A stretch of 64,000 bases of DNA. Origin: Bubalus kerabau. Taxonomy: Eukaryota > Chordata > Mammalia > Artiodactyla > Bovidae. Numbering within the stretch: position 1 is the stretch's first letter; every line of letters starts with the position of its first letter. The notes beneath the pieces were generated by a model. It saw nothing but the letters and a program-made list of their open reading frames with translations. It searched no databases and was not told the origin of the DNA. The stretch lies in the NCBI RefSeq assembly GCF_029407905.1, contig NC_073635.1, positions 36,571,501 to 36,635,500 of the forward strand, written 5' to 3'. This document shows positions 32,961 to 43,375 of this stretch, piece by piece. Made by a program: the position numbers and the translations under genes.

Positions 32961-33889
32961 GATTCCAAGTAGAAAAAGGAGTATGTCAAGGCTGTATATT
33001 GTCACCCTGCTTATACAACTTATATGCAGAGTACATCTTGAGAAACGCTGGGCTGGAAGAAGCACAAGCTAGAACCAAGATTGCTGGGAGAAATATCAAT
33101 AACCTCAGATATGCCAATGACACCACTCTTATGGCAGAAAGTGAAGAAGAACTAAAGAGCCTCTTGATTAAGGTGAAAAAGGAAAGTGAAAAAGTTAGCT
33201 TAAAGCTCAACATTCAGAAAACTAAGATCATGGCATCTGGTCCCATCACTTCATGGCAAATAGATGGGGAAACATGGGAAACAGTGGCTGACTTTATTTT
33301 TCTGGGCTCCAAAATCACTGCAGATGGTGATTGCAGCCATGAAATTAAAAGATGCTTACTCCTTGGAAGGAAAGTTATGGCTAACCTAGACAGCATATTA
33401 AAAAGCAGAGACATTACTTTGTCAACAAAGGTCCGTCTAGTCAAGGCTATGGTTTTTCCAGTGGTCATGTATGGATGTGAGAGTTGGACTATAAAGAAAG
33501 CTGAGCACTGAAGAATTGATGCTTTTGAACTGTGGTGTTGGAGAAGACTCTTGAGGGTCCTTTGGACTGCAAGGAGATCCAACCAGTCCATTCTGAAGGA
33601 GATCAGCCCTGGGATTTCTTTAGAAGGAATGATGCTGAAGCTGAAACTCCAGTACTTTGGCCACCTCATGCGAAGAGCTGACTCATTGGAAAAGACTCTG
33701 ATGCTGGGAGGGATTGGGGGCAGGAGGAGAAGAGAGGATGAGATGGCTGGATGGCATTACTGACTCGATGGACGTGAGTCTGGGTGAACTCCAGGAGTTG
33801 GTGATGGACAGGGAGGCCTGGCGTGCTATGGTTCATGGGGTCACAAAGAGTTGGACACGACTGAGCTACTGAACTGAACTGAACTGAAT
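32961..33889 (+). mobile_element. BovB LINE, 5'-truncated, nested in L1
   Basis: It starts in the RT palm (KGVCQGC-type region) and runs to a (AACTG)n tail. The catalytic block reads LRYANDTTL, so the first Asp of YADD is replaced by Asn. The frame is open at 32999-33511, then a stop (ACTGAAG) and a resumed frame at 33551-33763. L1 continues on both sides. Confidence 0.92.
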
Positions 33890-34542
33890 GTAAGTTTCCA
33901 TGTTACTCTTTCCATACATCTCACACTCTCCTCCCCTCTCCCCGTGTCTGTAAGTCTATTCTCTGTGCCTGTTTCTCCATAGCTGCCCTATAAATAAATT
34001 CTTCAAAACCATTTTTCTAGATTCCATATACGTGCATTAGAATACCATATTTATCTTTCTCATTCTGACTCACTTCACTCTGTATAATAGGTTCTAGGTT
34101 CATCCACATCATCAGAACTGACTCAAATACGTTTCTTTTTATGGCTGAGTAATATTCCATTGTGTATATGTACCACAACTTCTTTATCTGTTCATCTGTC
34201 GATGGGTATCTAGGTTGATTCCATGTTCTAGCTATTGTGAATAATGCTGCAATGAACAATGAGATACATGTGTCTTTTTCAACCCTGGTTTCCTCGGGAT
34301 ATATGCCTAGGAGTGGGATTGCTGAGTCATATGGTGGTTTTATTCCTAGTTTTTAAAGGAATCTCCATACCATCTTCTGTAGTGGCTGTATCAGTTTACA
34401 CTCCCACCAACAGTGCAAGAGCATTTCCATTTCTCCACACCCTCTCCAGCATTTATTGTTTTTATACTTTTTGATGATGGGCATTCTGACTGATGTGAGG
34501 TGATATCTCATTGTGATTTTGATTTGCATTTCTTGAGCGACA

Positions 34543-34820
34543 GAGAAGGCAATGGCACCCCACTCCAGTACTCTTGCCTGGAAAATCCCATGGACGGAGG
34601 AGCCTGGTGGGCTGCAGTCCATGGGGTCGCGAAGAGTTGGACACAACTGAGTGACTTCACTTTCACTTTTCACTTTCAAGCATTGGAGAAGGAAATGGCA
34701 ACCAAATTCAGTGTTCTTGCCTGGAGAATCCCAGGGACAGGGGAGCCTGGTGGGCTGCCATCTGTGGGGTTGCACAGAGTCGGACACAACTGAAGCGACT
34801 TAGCAGCAGCAGCAGCAGCA
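34543..34820 (+). repeat. BOV-A2 SINE nested in L1
   Basis: GAGAAGGCAATGGCACCCCA start, CACTTTCACTTTTCACTTTC linker, and a pure (GCA)n tail ending at 34820. L1 resumes at ATAATGAGTGATGTTGAGC. Confidence 0.94.
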
Positions 34821-35057
34821 ATAATGAGTGATGTTGAGCATCTTTTCATGTGTTTGTTAGCCATCTGTATGTCTTCTTTGGAGAGATGTCTGTTTAGGTC
34901 TTTTTCCCCGCTTTTTGATTAGGTTGTTTGTTTTTCTGGTATTGAGTTGTATGAGCTGCTTGTATATTTTAGAAATTAATCCTTTGTCAGTTGTTTCATT
35001 TGCTATTAGTTTCTCCCATTCCGAGGGTTGTCTTTTCACCTTGCTTAAAGTTTCCTT

Positions 35058-35329
35058 CGGAGAAGGCAATGGCAACCCACTCCAGAACTCTTGCTTGGAA
35101 AATCCCATGGACGGAGGAGCCTGGTAGGCTGCAGTCCATGGGGTCGCTAAGAGTCGGACACAACTGAGCGACTTCACTTTCACTTTTCACTTTCATGCAT
35201 TGGAGAAGGAAATGGCAACCCACTCCAGTGTTCTTGCCTGGAGAATCCCAGGGATGGGGGAGCCTGGTGGGCCGCCGTCTCTGGGGTTGCACAGAGTTGG
35301 ACACGACTGAAGCGACTTAGCAGCAGCAG
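35058..35329 (+). repeat. BOV-A2 SINE nested in L1, with target-site duplication
   Basis: Two-monomer BOV-A2 flanked by AGTTTCCTT at 35049-35057 and 35330-35338. The L1 sequence is continuous across it. Confidence 0.95.
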
Positions 35330-35960
35330 AGTTTCCTTTGCTGTGCAAAAGCTTTTAAGTTTAATCAGGTCTCACTTTACTTTTGTTTTTATTTCTATTA
35401 CTTTAGGAGGTAGGTCATGGAGGATCTTGCTTTGATTTATGTCATCAAGTGTTCTGCCTATGTTTTCCTCTAAGAGTTTTATAGTTTCTGGTCTTACATT
35501 TAGGTCTTTAATCCATTTTGAGTTTATCTTTGTGTATGGTGTTAGAGGTATTCTCATTTCATTCTTTTACATGTAGCTGTCCAGTTTTCCCAGCACCATT
35601 TACTGAAGAGGCTGTCTTTGCCCCTTTGTATGTTCTCTCCTCCTTTGTCAAAAATAAGGTACCCAGAGGTGCATGGGTTTATCTCTGGACTCTCTATCTT
35701 GTTCCATTGGTGTATATTTCTGTTTTTGTGCCGGTACCATACTGTCTTGGTGACTGTAGCGTTGTAGTATAATCTGAAGTCAGGAAGCTTGATTCCTCCA
35801 GCTCCACTCTTCTTTCTCAAGACTGCTTTGGCTATTCAGGGCTTTTTGTGCTTTCATATGAATTGTGAAATTTTTTGTTGTAGTTCTGTGAAAAATGCCA
35901 TTGGTAATTTGATAGGGATCACATTGAATCTGTAGATTGCATTTGGAAGTATAGTCGTTT

Positions 35961-36784
35961 TACTCCTTGGAAGAAAAGTTATGACTAACCTAGATAGCAT
36001 ATTCAAAAGCAGAGACATTACTTTGCCAACAAAGGTCCGTCTAGCCAAGGCTATGGTTTTTCCAGTGGTCATGTATGGATGTGAGAGTTGGACTGTGAAA
36101 AAGGCTGAGCGCCGAAGAATTGATGCTTTTGAACTGTGATGTTGGAGAAGACTCTTGAGAGTCCCTTGGACTGCAAGGAGACCCAACCAGTCCATTCTGA
36201 AGGAGATCAGCCCTGGGATTTCTTTGGAAGGAATGATGCTGAAGCTGAATGCTATGCTATGCTAAGTCACTTCAGTCGTGTCGGACTCTGTGCAACCCCA
36301 TAGACAGCAGCCCACCAGGCTCCCCCATCCCTGGGATTCTCCAGGCAAGAACACTGGAGTGGGTTGCCATTTCCTTCTCCAATGCATGAAATTGAAAAGT
36401 GAAAGTGAAGTCGCTCAGTCGTGTCCGACTCTTAGCAACCCCATGGATTGCAGCCTAGTAGGCTCCTCCGTCCATGGGATTTTCCAAGCAAGAGTTCTGG
36501 AGTGGGGTGCCATTGCCTTCTCTGGCTGAAGCTGAAACTCCAGTACTTTGGCCACCTCATGCGAAGAGTTGACTCATTGGAAAAGACTCTGATGCTGGGA
36601 GGGATTGAGGGCAGGAGGAGAAGGGGACGACAGAGGATGAGATGGCTGGATGGCATCACTGACTCAATGGACGTGAGTCTGAGTGAACTCTGGGAGTTGG
36701 TGATGGACAGGGAGGCCTGGCGTGCTGCGATTCATGGGGTCACAAAAAGTCGGACACGACTGAGTGACTGAACTGAACTGAACT
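35961..36784 (+). mobile_element. BovB LINE 3' end nested in L1 and itself interrupted
   Basis: The BovB 3' part (LLGRKVMTNLDSIFKSRDIT, then the C-terminal region) ends in GAACTGAACTGAACT. It is split by an antisense BOV-A2 at 36250-36524. The L1 text is continuous across the whole block (…ATAGTCGTTTT / ACAATATTGATTCTTCC). Confidence 0.92.
36250..36524 (-). repeat. BOV-A2 SINE nested in BovB, with target-site duplication
   Basis: Antisense BOV-A2 (linker reads GAAAAGTGAAAGTGAAGTC). The 12-base duplication GCTGAAGCTGAA is at 36238-36249 and 36525-36536. This is the innermost layer of the nest. Confidence 0.96.
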
Positions 36785-38041
36785 CACAATATTGATTCTT
36801 CCTACCCAGAAACATGGAATATCTCTCCATCTGTTTATGTCATCTTTGATTTCTGTCATCAGTGTCTCATAATTTTCTGTGTACAGTTCTTTTGTCTCCT
36901 TAGATAAGTTTATTCCTAGATATTTAATTCTTTTTGTTGCAATGGTAAATGGGATTGATTCCTTAATTTTTCTTTCTGATTTTTCATTGTTAGTATATAG
37001 AAATGCAAGTGATTTTTGTGTATTGACTTTGTATCCTGCAACTTTGCAAAATTCACTGGTTAGCTCTAGTAATTTTCTGATACTATCTTTGGGGTTTTCT
37101 ATGTACAATATCATATCATCTGCAAACAGTGAAAGTTTTACTTCTTTTCTGATCTGAATTCCTTTTATTTCTTTTTCTTCTCTGATTGCTGTAGCTAGGA
37201 CTTCCAGAACTATGTTGAATAATAGTGGTAAGAGTGGACACCCTTGTCTTGCTCCTAGAGAGAATGCTTTTAGTTTCTCATCATTGAGAATAATGTTTGC
37301 TATAGGTTTATCATATATGGCCTTTACTATGTTGAGGTAGGTTCCTTCTATGCCCATTTTTAGAAAAGTTTTAATCATAGATGGGTGCTGAAAAAGTCAA
37401 AGGCTTTTTCTGCATCTATTGAGATTATCATATGGCTTTTATCTTTCAATTTGTTAATATGGTATATCACATTGATTGATTTGCATATATTGAAGAATCC
37501 TTGCATTCGTGGAATAAACCCAACTTGATCATGGTATATGAGCTTTTTGATGTGTTGCTGAATTCTGTTTGCTAAAATTTTGTTGAGGATTTTGCATCTA
37601 TGTTCATTGGCCTGTAGTTTTCCTTTTTTGTGTTGTCTTTGTCTGGTTTTGATATCAGGGTGATGGTGGCCTCATAGAATGAGTTTGGAAGTGTTCCTTC
37701 CTCTGCAATTTTTTGACAGAGTTTTAGAAGGATAGGTATTAGCTCTTCTCTAAATGTTTGATAGAATTCTCCTGTGAAGCCATCTGGTCCTGGGCTTTTG
37801 TTTTTTGGGAGATTTTTGATCATAGCTTTGATTTCAGTGCTTGTAATTGGGTTGTTCATAATTTCTATTTCTTCCTGGTTCCATCTTGGAAGATTGAACC
37901 TTTCTAAGAATCTGTCTGTTTCTTCCAGGTTATCCATTTTATTGCCATTTAGTTGTTCATAATAGTCTCTTACAGTCCTTTGTATTTCTGCATTGTCTGT
38001 TGTAACCTCTCCTTTTTCATTTCTAGTTTTGTTGATTAGAA

Positions 38042-38211
38042 AAAAAAATTAGTAGAAGGAAAGAAATAATAAAGATCCGAGCAGAAATAAATGAAAGAGA
38101 AATGAAAGAAACAATAGTAAAGATCAATAAAAGCTGGTTCTTTGAGAAGATAAACAAAATTGACAAGCCTTTAGCCAGACTCATCAAGATAAAAATAGAG
38201 AAGAATCAAAT
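38042..38211 (+). mobile_element. L1 LINE, inverted 5' segment
   Basis: It reads in the + direction as L1 ORF2 (KIRAEINEREMKETIVKINK, SWFFEKINKIDKPLARLIK). This is the part that lies directly upstream of the minus-strand segment ending at 38037. The two halves meet head to head, so the L1 5' end is inverted. Confidence 0.9.
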
Positions 38212-38305
38212 CACTCAATATTCTTGCCTGGAGAACCCCATGGACAGAGGAGCCTGGCAGGCTACAGTGCTTAGGGTCTCAAAGAGTTGGACACAACTGA
38301 AGTGA
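38212..38305 (+). repeat. Bov-tA SINE, right half (split by L1)
   Basis: It begins CACTCAATATTCTTGCCTGG, overlapping the left half by a diverged duplication (CACTCCAGTAGTC versus CACTCAATATTC), and ends GTTGGACACAACTGAAGTGA. Confidence 0.88.
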
Positions 38306-38325
38306 CTTAGTACACATGTACTGTC

Positions 38326-38889
38326 TTTGTTGTTCAGTTACTAAGTCATGTCCAACTCTTTGCTACCCCATGTACTGTAGCACACCAAGCTTGCCTGTCC
38401 TTCATTATCTCCCAGAGTTTGCTCAAACTCATGTCCATTGACTCCATGATGCCATCCAACCATCTCATCCTCTGTCATCCCCCTCTCCTCCTGCCCTCAA
38501 TCTTTCCCAGCATCAGGGTCTTTTCCAATGAGTCAGCTCTTCCCATCACGTGGCCCAAGTATTGGAGTGTTTCAGCTTCAGCATCAGTTCTTCTAATGAA
38601 TATTCAGGACTGATTTCCTTTAGGATAGACTGGTGTGATCTTCATGCAGTCCAAGTAACTCTCAAGAGTCTTCTCCAACACCACAGTTCAAAAGCATCAA
38701 TTCTTCAGTGCTCAGCTTTCTGTATAGTCCAACTCTCATATCCATACACGACTACTGGAAAAACCATAGCTTTGACTAGATGGACCTTTGTTGGCAAAGT
38801 AATGTCTCTGCTTTTTAATATGCTGTCTAGGTTTGTCATAGCTTTCCTTCCAAGGAGCAAGCATCTTTTCATTTCACGGCACTGTCTTA
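38326..38889 (-). mobile_element. BovB LINE 3' end, antisense
   Basis: Complement of BovB 3' sequence: TTGTTCAGTTACTAAGTCAT, CTCCCAGAGTTTGCTCAAAC, GTCTTCTCCAACACCACAGT and CATCTTTTCATTTCA. The reading frame is lost. Confidence 0.9.
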
Positions 38890-39590
38890 GTTTCCCCAGT
38901 TCTCAAATAGACAAAATAACATAACATCTCCCCAGGCGATGACAGGGGATAAAGCTTCTGCAGACAGTGAGAGAAGGAAGTGCGTGAGGACCCCAGAAAC
39001 ACCAGCCCAGCATCACAACCCGCGGCCTGACCCTTCCCTGGTGTTACAGGACTTTCCTCATTCATAAACGACGAAGTTCTTCTCCTCATCGGCCTCACAA
39101 GTCTTGAGGTTTTACACAAAAAGTACTATGAATAGATTCATAGTCCAAAGTGTTAGCTGCTGAGCTGTTTACCAGCAGTGGTAAAAGTCGCTTCCCTGCA
39201 ACTCGGCTTCTTTCTCCAGAACACGGGGAAGTGCCCCTGCCCTCACACCTGTGCTGTGAGGCTCAGGTCTGATCAAGCAGCTTGAAAACTAAAAGTTAAA
39301 AACCACCAATTAGCTGTGGGCAGCTGCATTGTTATTGTCGGAGGGAAGACCATTTTCAACCCAAACGGTCTTTATTTCTGAAAAGCATGAAACGCCAGGA
39401 AGAGGCCTGTGCTCTGGGGTGATAACCCAGCAAGCAGGGCCTCCCACACGCTTGTTTTATCAGCTGTGTTCTACTTGCTTTAGAAATCACACTCTTCAAT
39501 TTGAGGAGATGGAATTCAGCCTCCGGGATCACCTCCCTGTTAACCTCTCTGTTCACGTTTCTTTTAGGGTCATACAGTAAGTGTGAGGGC
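38890..39590. other. Unassigned intergenic sequence
   Basis: Single-copy-looking; no repeat or supported frame. Confidence 0.35.
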
Positions 39591-40225
39591 TTTTTTCACT
39601 TTTTTATTGTGGTAAAATACACATAACATAAAATGTACCATTGTAAACATTTCTAAGAGTGCAGTTAAATGGTTTTAATACGTTCAAAATGTTATGCAAT
39701 TACCGCCACCATCTGTCCCCAGAATTCTGTCCATCATGCAAAACTGAAGCTCTGCCCCCCATTTCAGCACCAGCTCCCCACCTCCCTCCCTGCCCCCACC
39801 CATCCTACCTTCTGTCTCCTTGAATCTGACTAATCTAGGGGCCTCCTTTATGAGGAATCACTCAGTATTTGTCTTTTTGTGACTGGCTTATTTCACTTAG
39901 GGTAATGTTCTCAAAATTCATCCACGTGCCGCCTGCATCAGAACTTCCTCCCTTTTGAATTCTGAGTTATGCTCCACTGTATGCATGGACCACATTTTGA
40001 ATTCTGAATTATGTTCCACTGTATGCATGGACCGCATTTTGCTAATCCATTCATCTGTCTATGGACACTGGGTTCCCTCTGCCTTAAAGCCACTGTGACT
40101 AATACTGCTGTGAACACCAGAGACCTTGCTTTCAATTTTTTTGGTAATTCCCAAAAGTGGGATTGCTGAATCGTATGGTAAGTCTATTTTTTTTTAAATT
40201 TTTTAAGAACTTCCATACTGTTTTC
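39591..40225 (-). mobile_element. L1 LINE 3' end (old), antisense
   Basis: Starts TTTTTTATTGTGGTAAAATACACATA-like and continues with CTTATTTCACTTAGGGTAAT, TCCATTCATCTGTCTATGGA and GTGGGATTGCTGAATCGTAT. It contains a ~42-base tandem duplication at 39953-40036. Confidence 0.82.
39953..40036. repeat. Two-copy ~42-base tandem duplication inside L1
   Basis: Both copies contain TTTTGAATTCTG and TCCACTGTATGCATGGACC and differ at only a few positions. The minus-strand frame shows the repeated peptide GPCIQW. Confidence 0.85.
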
Positions 40226-40228
40226 CAT

Positions 40229-40440
40229 GGCTTCCCTGGTTCTTTCAGTGGTAAAGAATCCACCTGCCAATGCAGGAGACACGGCTTCAATCCCTGCGTC
40301 GGGAAGATCCCCTGGAGGAGGACGTGGCCAACCGCTCCAGTATTCTTACCTGGAGAATCCCATGGACAGAGGAGCCTGGAGGGCTACAGTCCATGAGGTC
40401 ACAGAGTCAGACACGACTTAGCGACAAAACAACAACAGCA
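40229..40440 (+). repeat. Bov-tA SINE
   Basis: GGCTTCCCTGGTTCTTTCAG head through GTCAGACACGACTTAGCGAC and an AACAACAACAGCAA tail. Confidence 0.92.
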
Positions 40441-40744
40441 AGTCAGAATAAGCTGCAAATTCCTCCAGTGGGCAGGATAGGGCCCAGAGCTCAGCACGAG
40501 AAATTCTTTGAGTGGAGAAAGTGGGGATCATCACACCTCTTCCAGCACTCATCCACGGCCTTGAATGAGCAGATGATTTATAAAATAGTAGTTGAATTAA
40601 TTTTCAAAAGTACAATAGAAGATATGTATACCTCACGAGTAACTAAAATACCATGCATCATCTATTAGTATAAGTATGTAATGAATTTTAAACTAAAAGG
40701 AAAAAACCAAGTAACAACTTTTTATGAACCTTAAATCTGGCTAT
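40441..40744. other. Unassigned spacer
   Basis: AT-rich single-copy-looking DNA; nothing recognised. Confidence 0.3.
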
Positions 40745-40967
40745 TTAAAGAAAAGTGAAAGTGAAGTAAGTCGCTCAGTCGTGTCCGACTCTTTGCGACC
40801 CCATGGACTGACTGTAGCCTATCAGGCTCCTCCATCCATGGGATTTTCCAGGCAAGAGTGCTGGAGTGGATTGCCATTTCCTTCTCCAGGTGATTTTCCC
40901 GACCCAGGAATTGAACCCAGGTCTCCCGCATTGCGGGCAGACGCTTTATCGTCTGAGCCACACCATT
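40745..40967 (-). repeat. Bov-tA-type SINE
   Basis: GAAAGTGAAGTAAGTCGCTC, CCATGGACTGACTGTAGCCT, through CTTTATCGTCTGAGCCAC. Confidence 0.9.
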
Positions 40968-41539
40968 AAATTCTACTGACCACAATTATGGCAGGGTCAC
41001 TGTGTTTACTCTGGGCCATCATGTTCAGGAAGGGCATCTATATTGAACGAATATTTGAATATTTGTTGAACTTCTCTTTGTATACAAAGCGCAGATGCAC
41101 CCAGATTCAACACAGGCCCTGAAGGTTAGTTCCGTCTTTGACCGCCAGAGGGCAGCAGAGGCGAGCGCATCTTCGCGGTCTCCGGGAAAGACCAGAGAGG
41201 GCGATGCCTTCGAGGGACCACGAGCTGGGGGGTCTCCGGGCTGTCTTCACTGCACGCTTTTTTCAGATACACATATTAATAGCATGTGGAAATGGGGGTC
41301 TATCGTTTGAGGATTCAGCTCTAATCAGGTTGGTATATGCGTATGTATTTGTATATATATGTATTTTCTCCTGAAACTATCCTAAACACAATCTCTCTTG
41401 AAACCAAATGGGCAGTCTTTACATCTAAAACCGAAACCATACGATTAACATCTTAGTTGTCTACCTAGAGAGTATACGTGCAAAGAAATCACTGTTTCCT
41501 GATTTTGGTAGTCTTTACACAATGTCCCTGAAATTTTTC
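40968..41539. other. Unassigned intergenic sequence with a CTCF-like motif
   Basis: No recognised repeat. The local GC peak at 41130-41250 surrounds the motif at 41142-41158. Confidence 0.35.
41142..41158 (+). promoter_or_regulatory. CTCF-like motif between GJB2 and GJA3
   Basis: CCGCCAGAGGGCAGCAG fits the CTCF core except for G in place of A at the third position, a common variant. It sits about 1.6 kb upstream of the GJA3 CpG island and is oriented opposite to the two motifs on the GJB2 side. Confidence 0.5.
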
Positions 41540-42000
41540 ATTGTAATAAGACCTACATAATATAAAATTTACCATTTTAGCCACTTTAATCGTTCAGTTC
41601 TCTGGGTTAGTACATTCAAACTGTTCTGCAACCACCATCGTAACTTCATCTTCTCAAACTGAAACTGTTCCCACTAAACACTAACTCCCATCCAGCCCTG
41701 CCACTGCACCCACCACCCTACTTTCTGACAACTTTAGATACTTCATAAGTGGAATTATACAGTATTTTGTGACTGTTGACTTCACTTAACATCATGTCCT
41801 CAAGAGTCATCTGTGTGGCAGCTTGTGTCAGAATCTCCTCCCCTTTTTAGGGTGGATATTTCATTCTACATAGAAGCACATTTTTTAAGCCATTCATGGA
41901 GTTGTCCCTACCTTTTGGCGATTGTGAATCAGGTTGCTATGACATGGTGTGCAAGTATTTGAGTGACACGACATCATTTTAAATCTGCATTTTTAATGAA
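41540..42000 (-). mobile_element. L1 LINE 3' end (old), antisense
   Basis: ATAAGACCTACATAATATAA, AGATACTTCATAAGTGGAAT and CTTCACTTAACATCATGTCC blocks. It is a second old L1 tail in the same orientation as 39591-40225. Confidence 0.78.
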
Positions 42001-42194
42001 AAGTTTTTAAATCATTGCAATGTTGTATGTACACGTTTTAGCCTTGGAATACCAATAAGTGTCCCGCAAAGAGACTATAAATATTAAGAAATTTTAGTTT
42101 TCTATGATCAAGAAAAAATAAAACTATTCTTGTTACTTCTCAGAGAGAATTAAAAAGTGAGAAAATACCTTAAGACCTATTATGTGTGTGTGTG
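42001..42194. other. Unassigned AT-rich spacer
   Basis: Nothing recognisable. Confidence 0.3.
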
Positions 42195-42391
42195 TTGGTC
42201 ACTCAATCGTGTCTGACTGTTTGTGACCCCATGGATTGTTGCCTGCCAGGCTCCTCTGTCCTTGGGATTCTCCAGGCAAGAATACTGGAGTGGGTTGCCA
42301 TGCCCTCCTGCAGGGGATCTTTCTGGCCCAGAGATGGAACTCTGGTATTATGCATTGCAGGCAGATTCTTTACTGTATGAGCCACCAGGTA
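42195..42391 (-). repeat. Bov-tA SINE
   Basis: TTGGTCACTCAATCGTGTCT through TGTATGAGCCACCAGG. Confidence 0.92.
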
Positions 42392-42497
42392 AGATTTCTA
42401 TAGTAATATTTCTCAATTTAAAAACAAAACTTAAAAACCAAAAAAAAATAAACCCTAACAACCAAAAAAACCTAGGTCCAGGTAACCACCACCTACT

Positions 42498-42500
<3 letters not shown>

Positions 42501-42530
<30 letters not shown>
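42501..42530. repeat. (CA)15 microsatellite
   Basis: An uninterrupted CA run, about 300 bases upstream of the GJA3 TATA-like box. It is likely length-polymorphic. Confidence 0.95.
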
Positions 42531-42534
<4 letters not shown>

Positions 42535-42789
42535 CGAGTTCTACAAGGGAAGGTGTTTTAGACGAGCCTTTAGCAGCTTAGCTTTCTTTCCCCTGGGTTG
42601 CCCTCAAGTTCAGATCCCACCTGAACAGGTAAACTCTGCGGGGTGCGCAGCTTGCTCGTCAGATCTGAGCGCTAATCAAGCAACCCTGGAAGCAACCAGA
42701 GACTCGGTTGTTCTTAAAAAAAAACCAACAGGAATCCCAGTGCCCTGGACTGAATTAAGTGTGTCTGACGCGAGCCAGGCTCGCTGCGC

Positions 42790-42797
42790 TATTTATA
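42790..42797 (+). promoter_or_regulatory. GJA3: TATA-like box of GJA3 (candidate)
   Basis: GCGCTATTTATAGACCCC is the only TATA-like sequence in the island and would place a start near 42820. GC-box-driven starts further downstream are equally possible. Confidence 0.4.
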
Positions 42798-42819
42798 GAC
42801 CCCGGCCAGGGCACCACTA

Positions 42820-43375
42820 CCGCCCCCGTGACAGCGTGGGCCGCTGCGACCAGGCAACACGCACCCGGCGTGGAACCTGCACCCCGCATTCACGTCCCAC
42901 ACCCGCACCCCTACTGCCCTAAGCGAGCGGGCGGGAGGTGCGGGGTGGGGGGTGCGGGACGTGGAGCCACAGCTTGGCCGGGGAGAAGTGGGCGGATGCG
43001 GGTGTGGAATGCGGGAGTTCGGCGTGTGAACTAGTGGCGGGAAGCGGGATGCGGGTGTAGGATGCGGGGTGCCAGAGTGGGATGTGTGATGTGTAATGTG
43101 GGCGGGGCCGGGCGGGGCGGGGCGCGGGGCCCTGGCGCTGGGTGTAGGGTGGGGGGTGCGAGTGTGGGATGTGGGGTGTGGGCGGGGGATGGGGAGGGGC
43201 GCGGGGCGGGGCGCGGGGCCCGGGCGCGGGGCGCAGCTCGGGGCGCGGGGATGGCGCCGGGGCGGGGAGCCCGGGTGGCCGGGCGCACGCGTCGAGCCGA
43301 GCGCACGGAGACCTGGTGTCCAGCAGAGCGGCCCGAGCCCTGCCCGCGGGAGAAGCGACCGGGTCGGCGCGGCGG
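42820..43375 (+). other. GJA3: Inferred GJA3 non-coding exon 1 (5' end uncertain)
   Basis: The 3' boundary is set by the consensus donor GCGGCGG then GTAAGC (GT at 43376-43377). The 5' boundary assumes use of the TATA-like box and may lie several hundred bases further right. It would splice to the acceptor at 54535-54536. Confidence 0.4.
42920..43260. repeat. G-rich degenerate tandem repeat in the GJA3 promoter
   Basis: Repeated GATGCGGGTGTGGAATGCGG / GATGCGGGTGTAGGATGCGG units are followed by two copies of a GGGGCGGGGCGCGGGGCCC block (near 43113 and 43201). Many G-runs of three to six make G-quadruplex formation plausible. Confidence 0.75.

Larger units (their letters stand above)
32757..38041 (-). 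mobile_element. L1 LINE, main (3') segment with four nested insertions
   Basis: A T-run (32757-32772) marks the poly(A). After the 3' UTR, ORF2 reads on the minus strand: the C-terminal block (WYIYTMEYYSAIKRN, 34017-34259), 35372-35820, the reverse transcriptase with SLFADDMILYIENPKDS (catalytic FADD, 36740-37378), and upstream RT (FNLPRWNQEEIEIMNNPITS … KNKSPGPDGFTGEFYQ, 37572-37937). Stops and insertions break the frame. It is interrupted by BovB (32961), BOV-A2 (34543, 35058) and BovB (35961). With these removed about 3.1 kb of L1 remains, including the inverted end. It inserted into a Bov-tA SINE. Confidence 0.93.
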
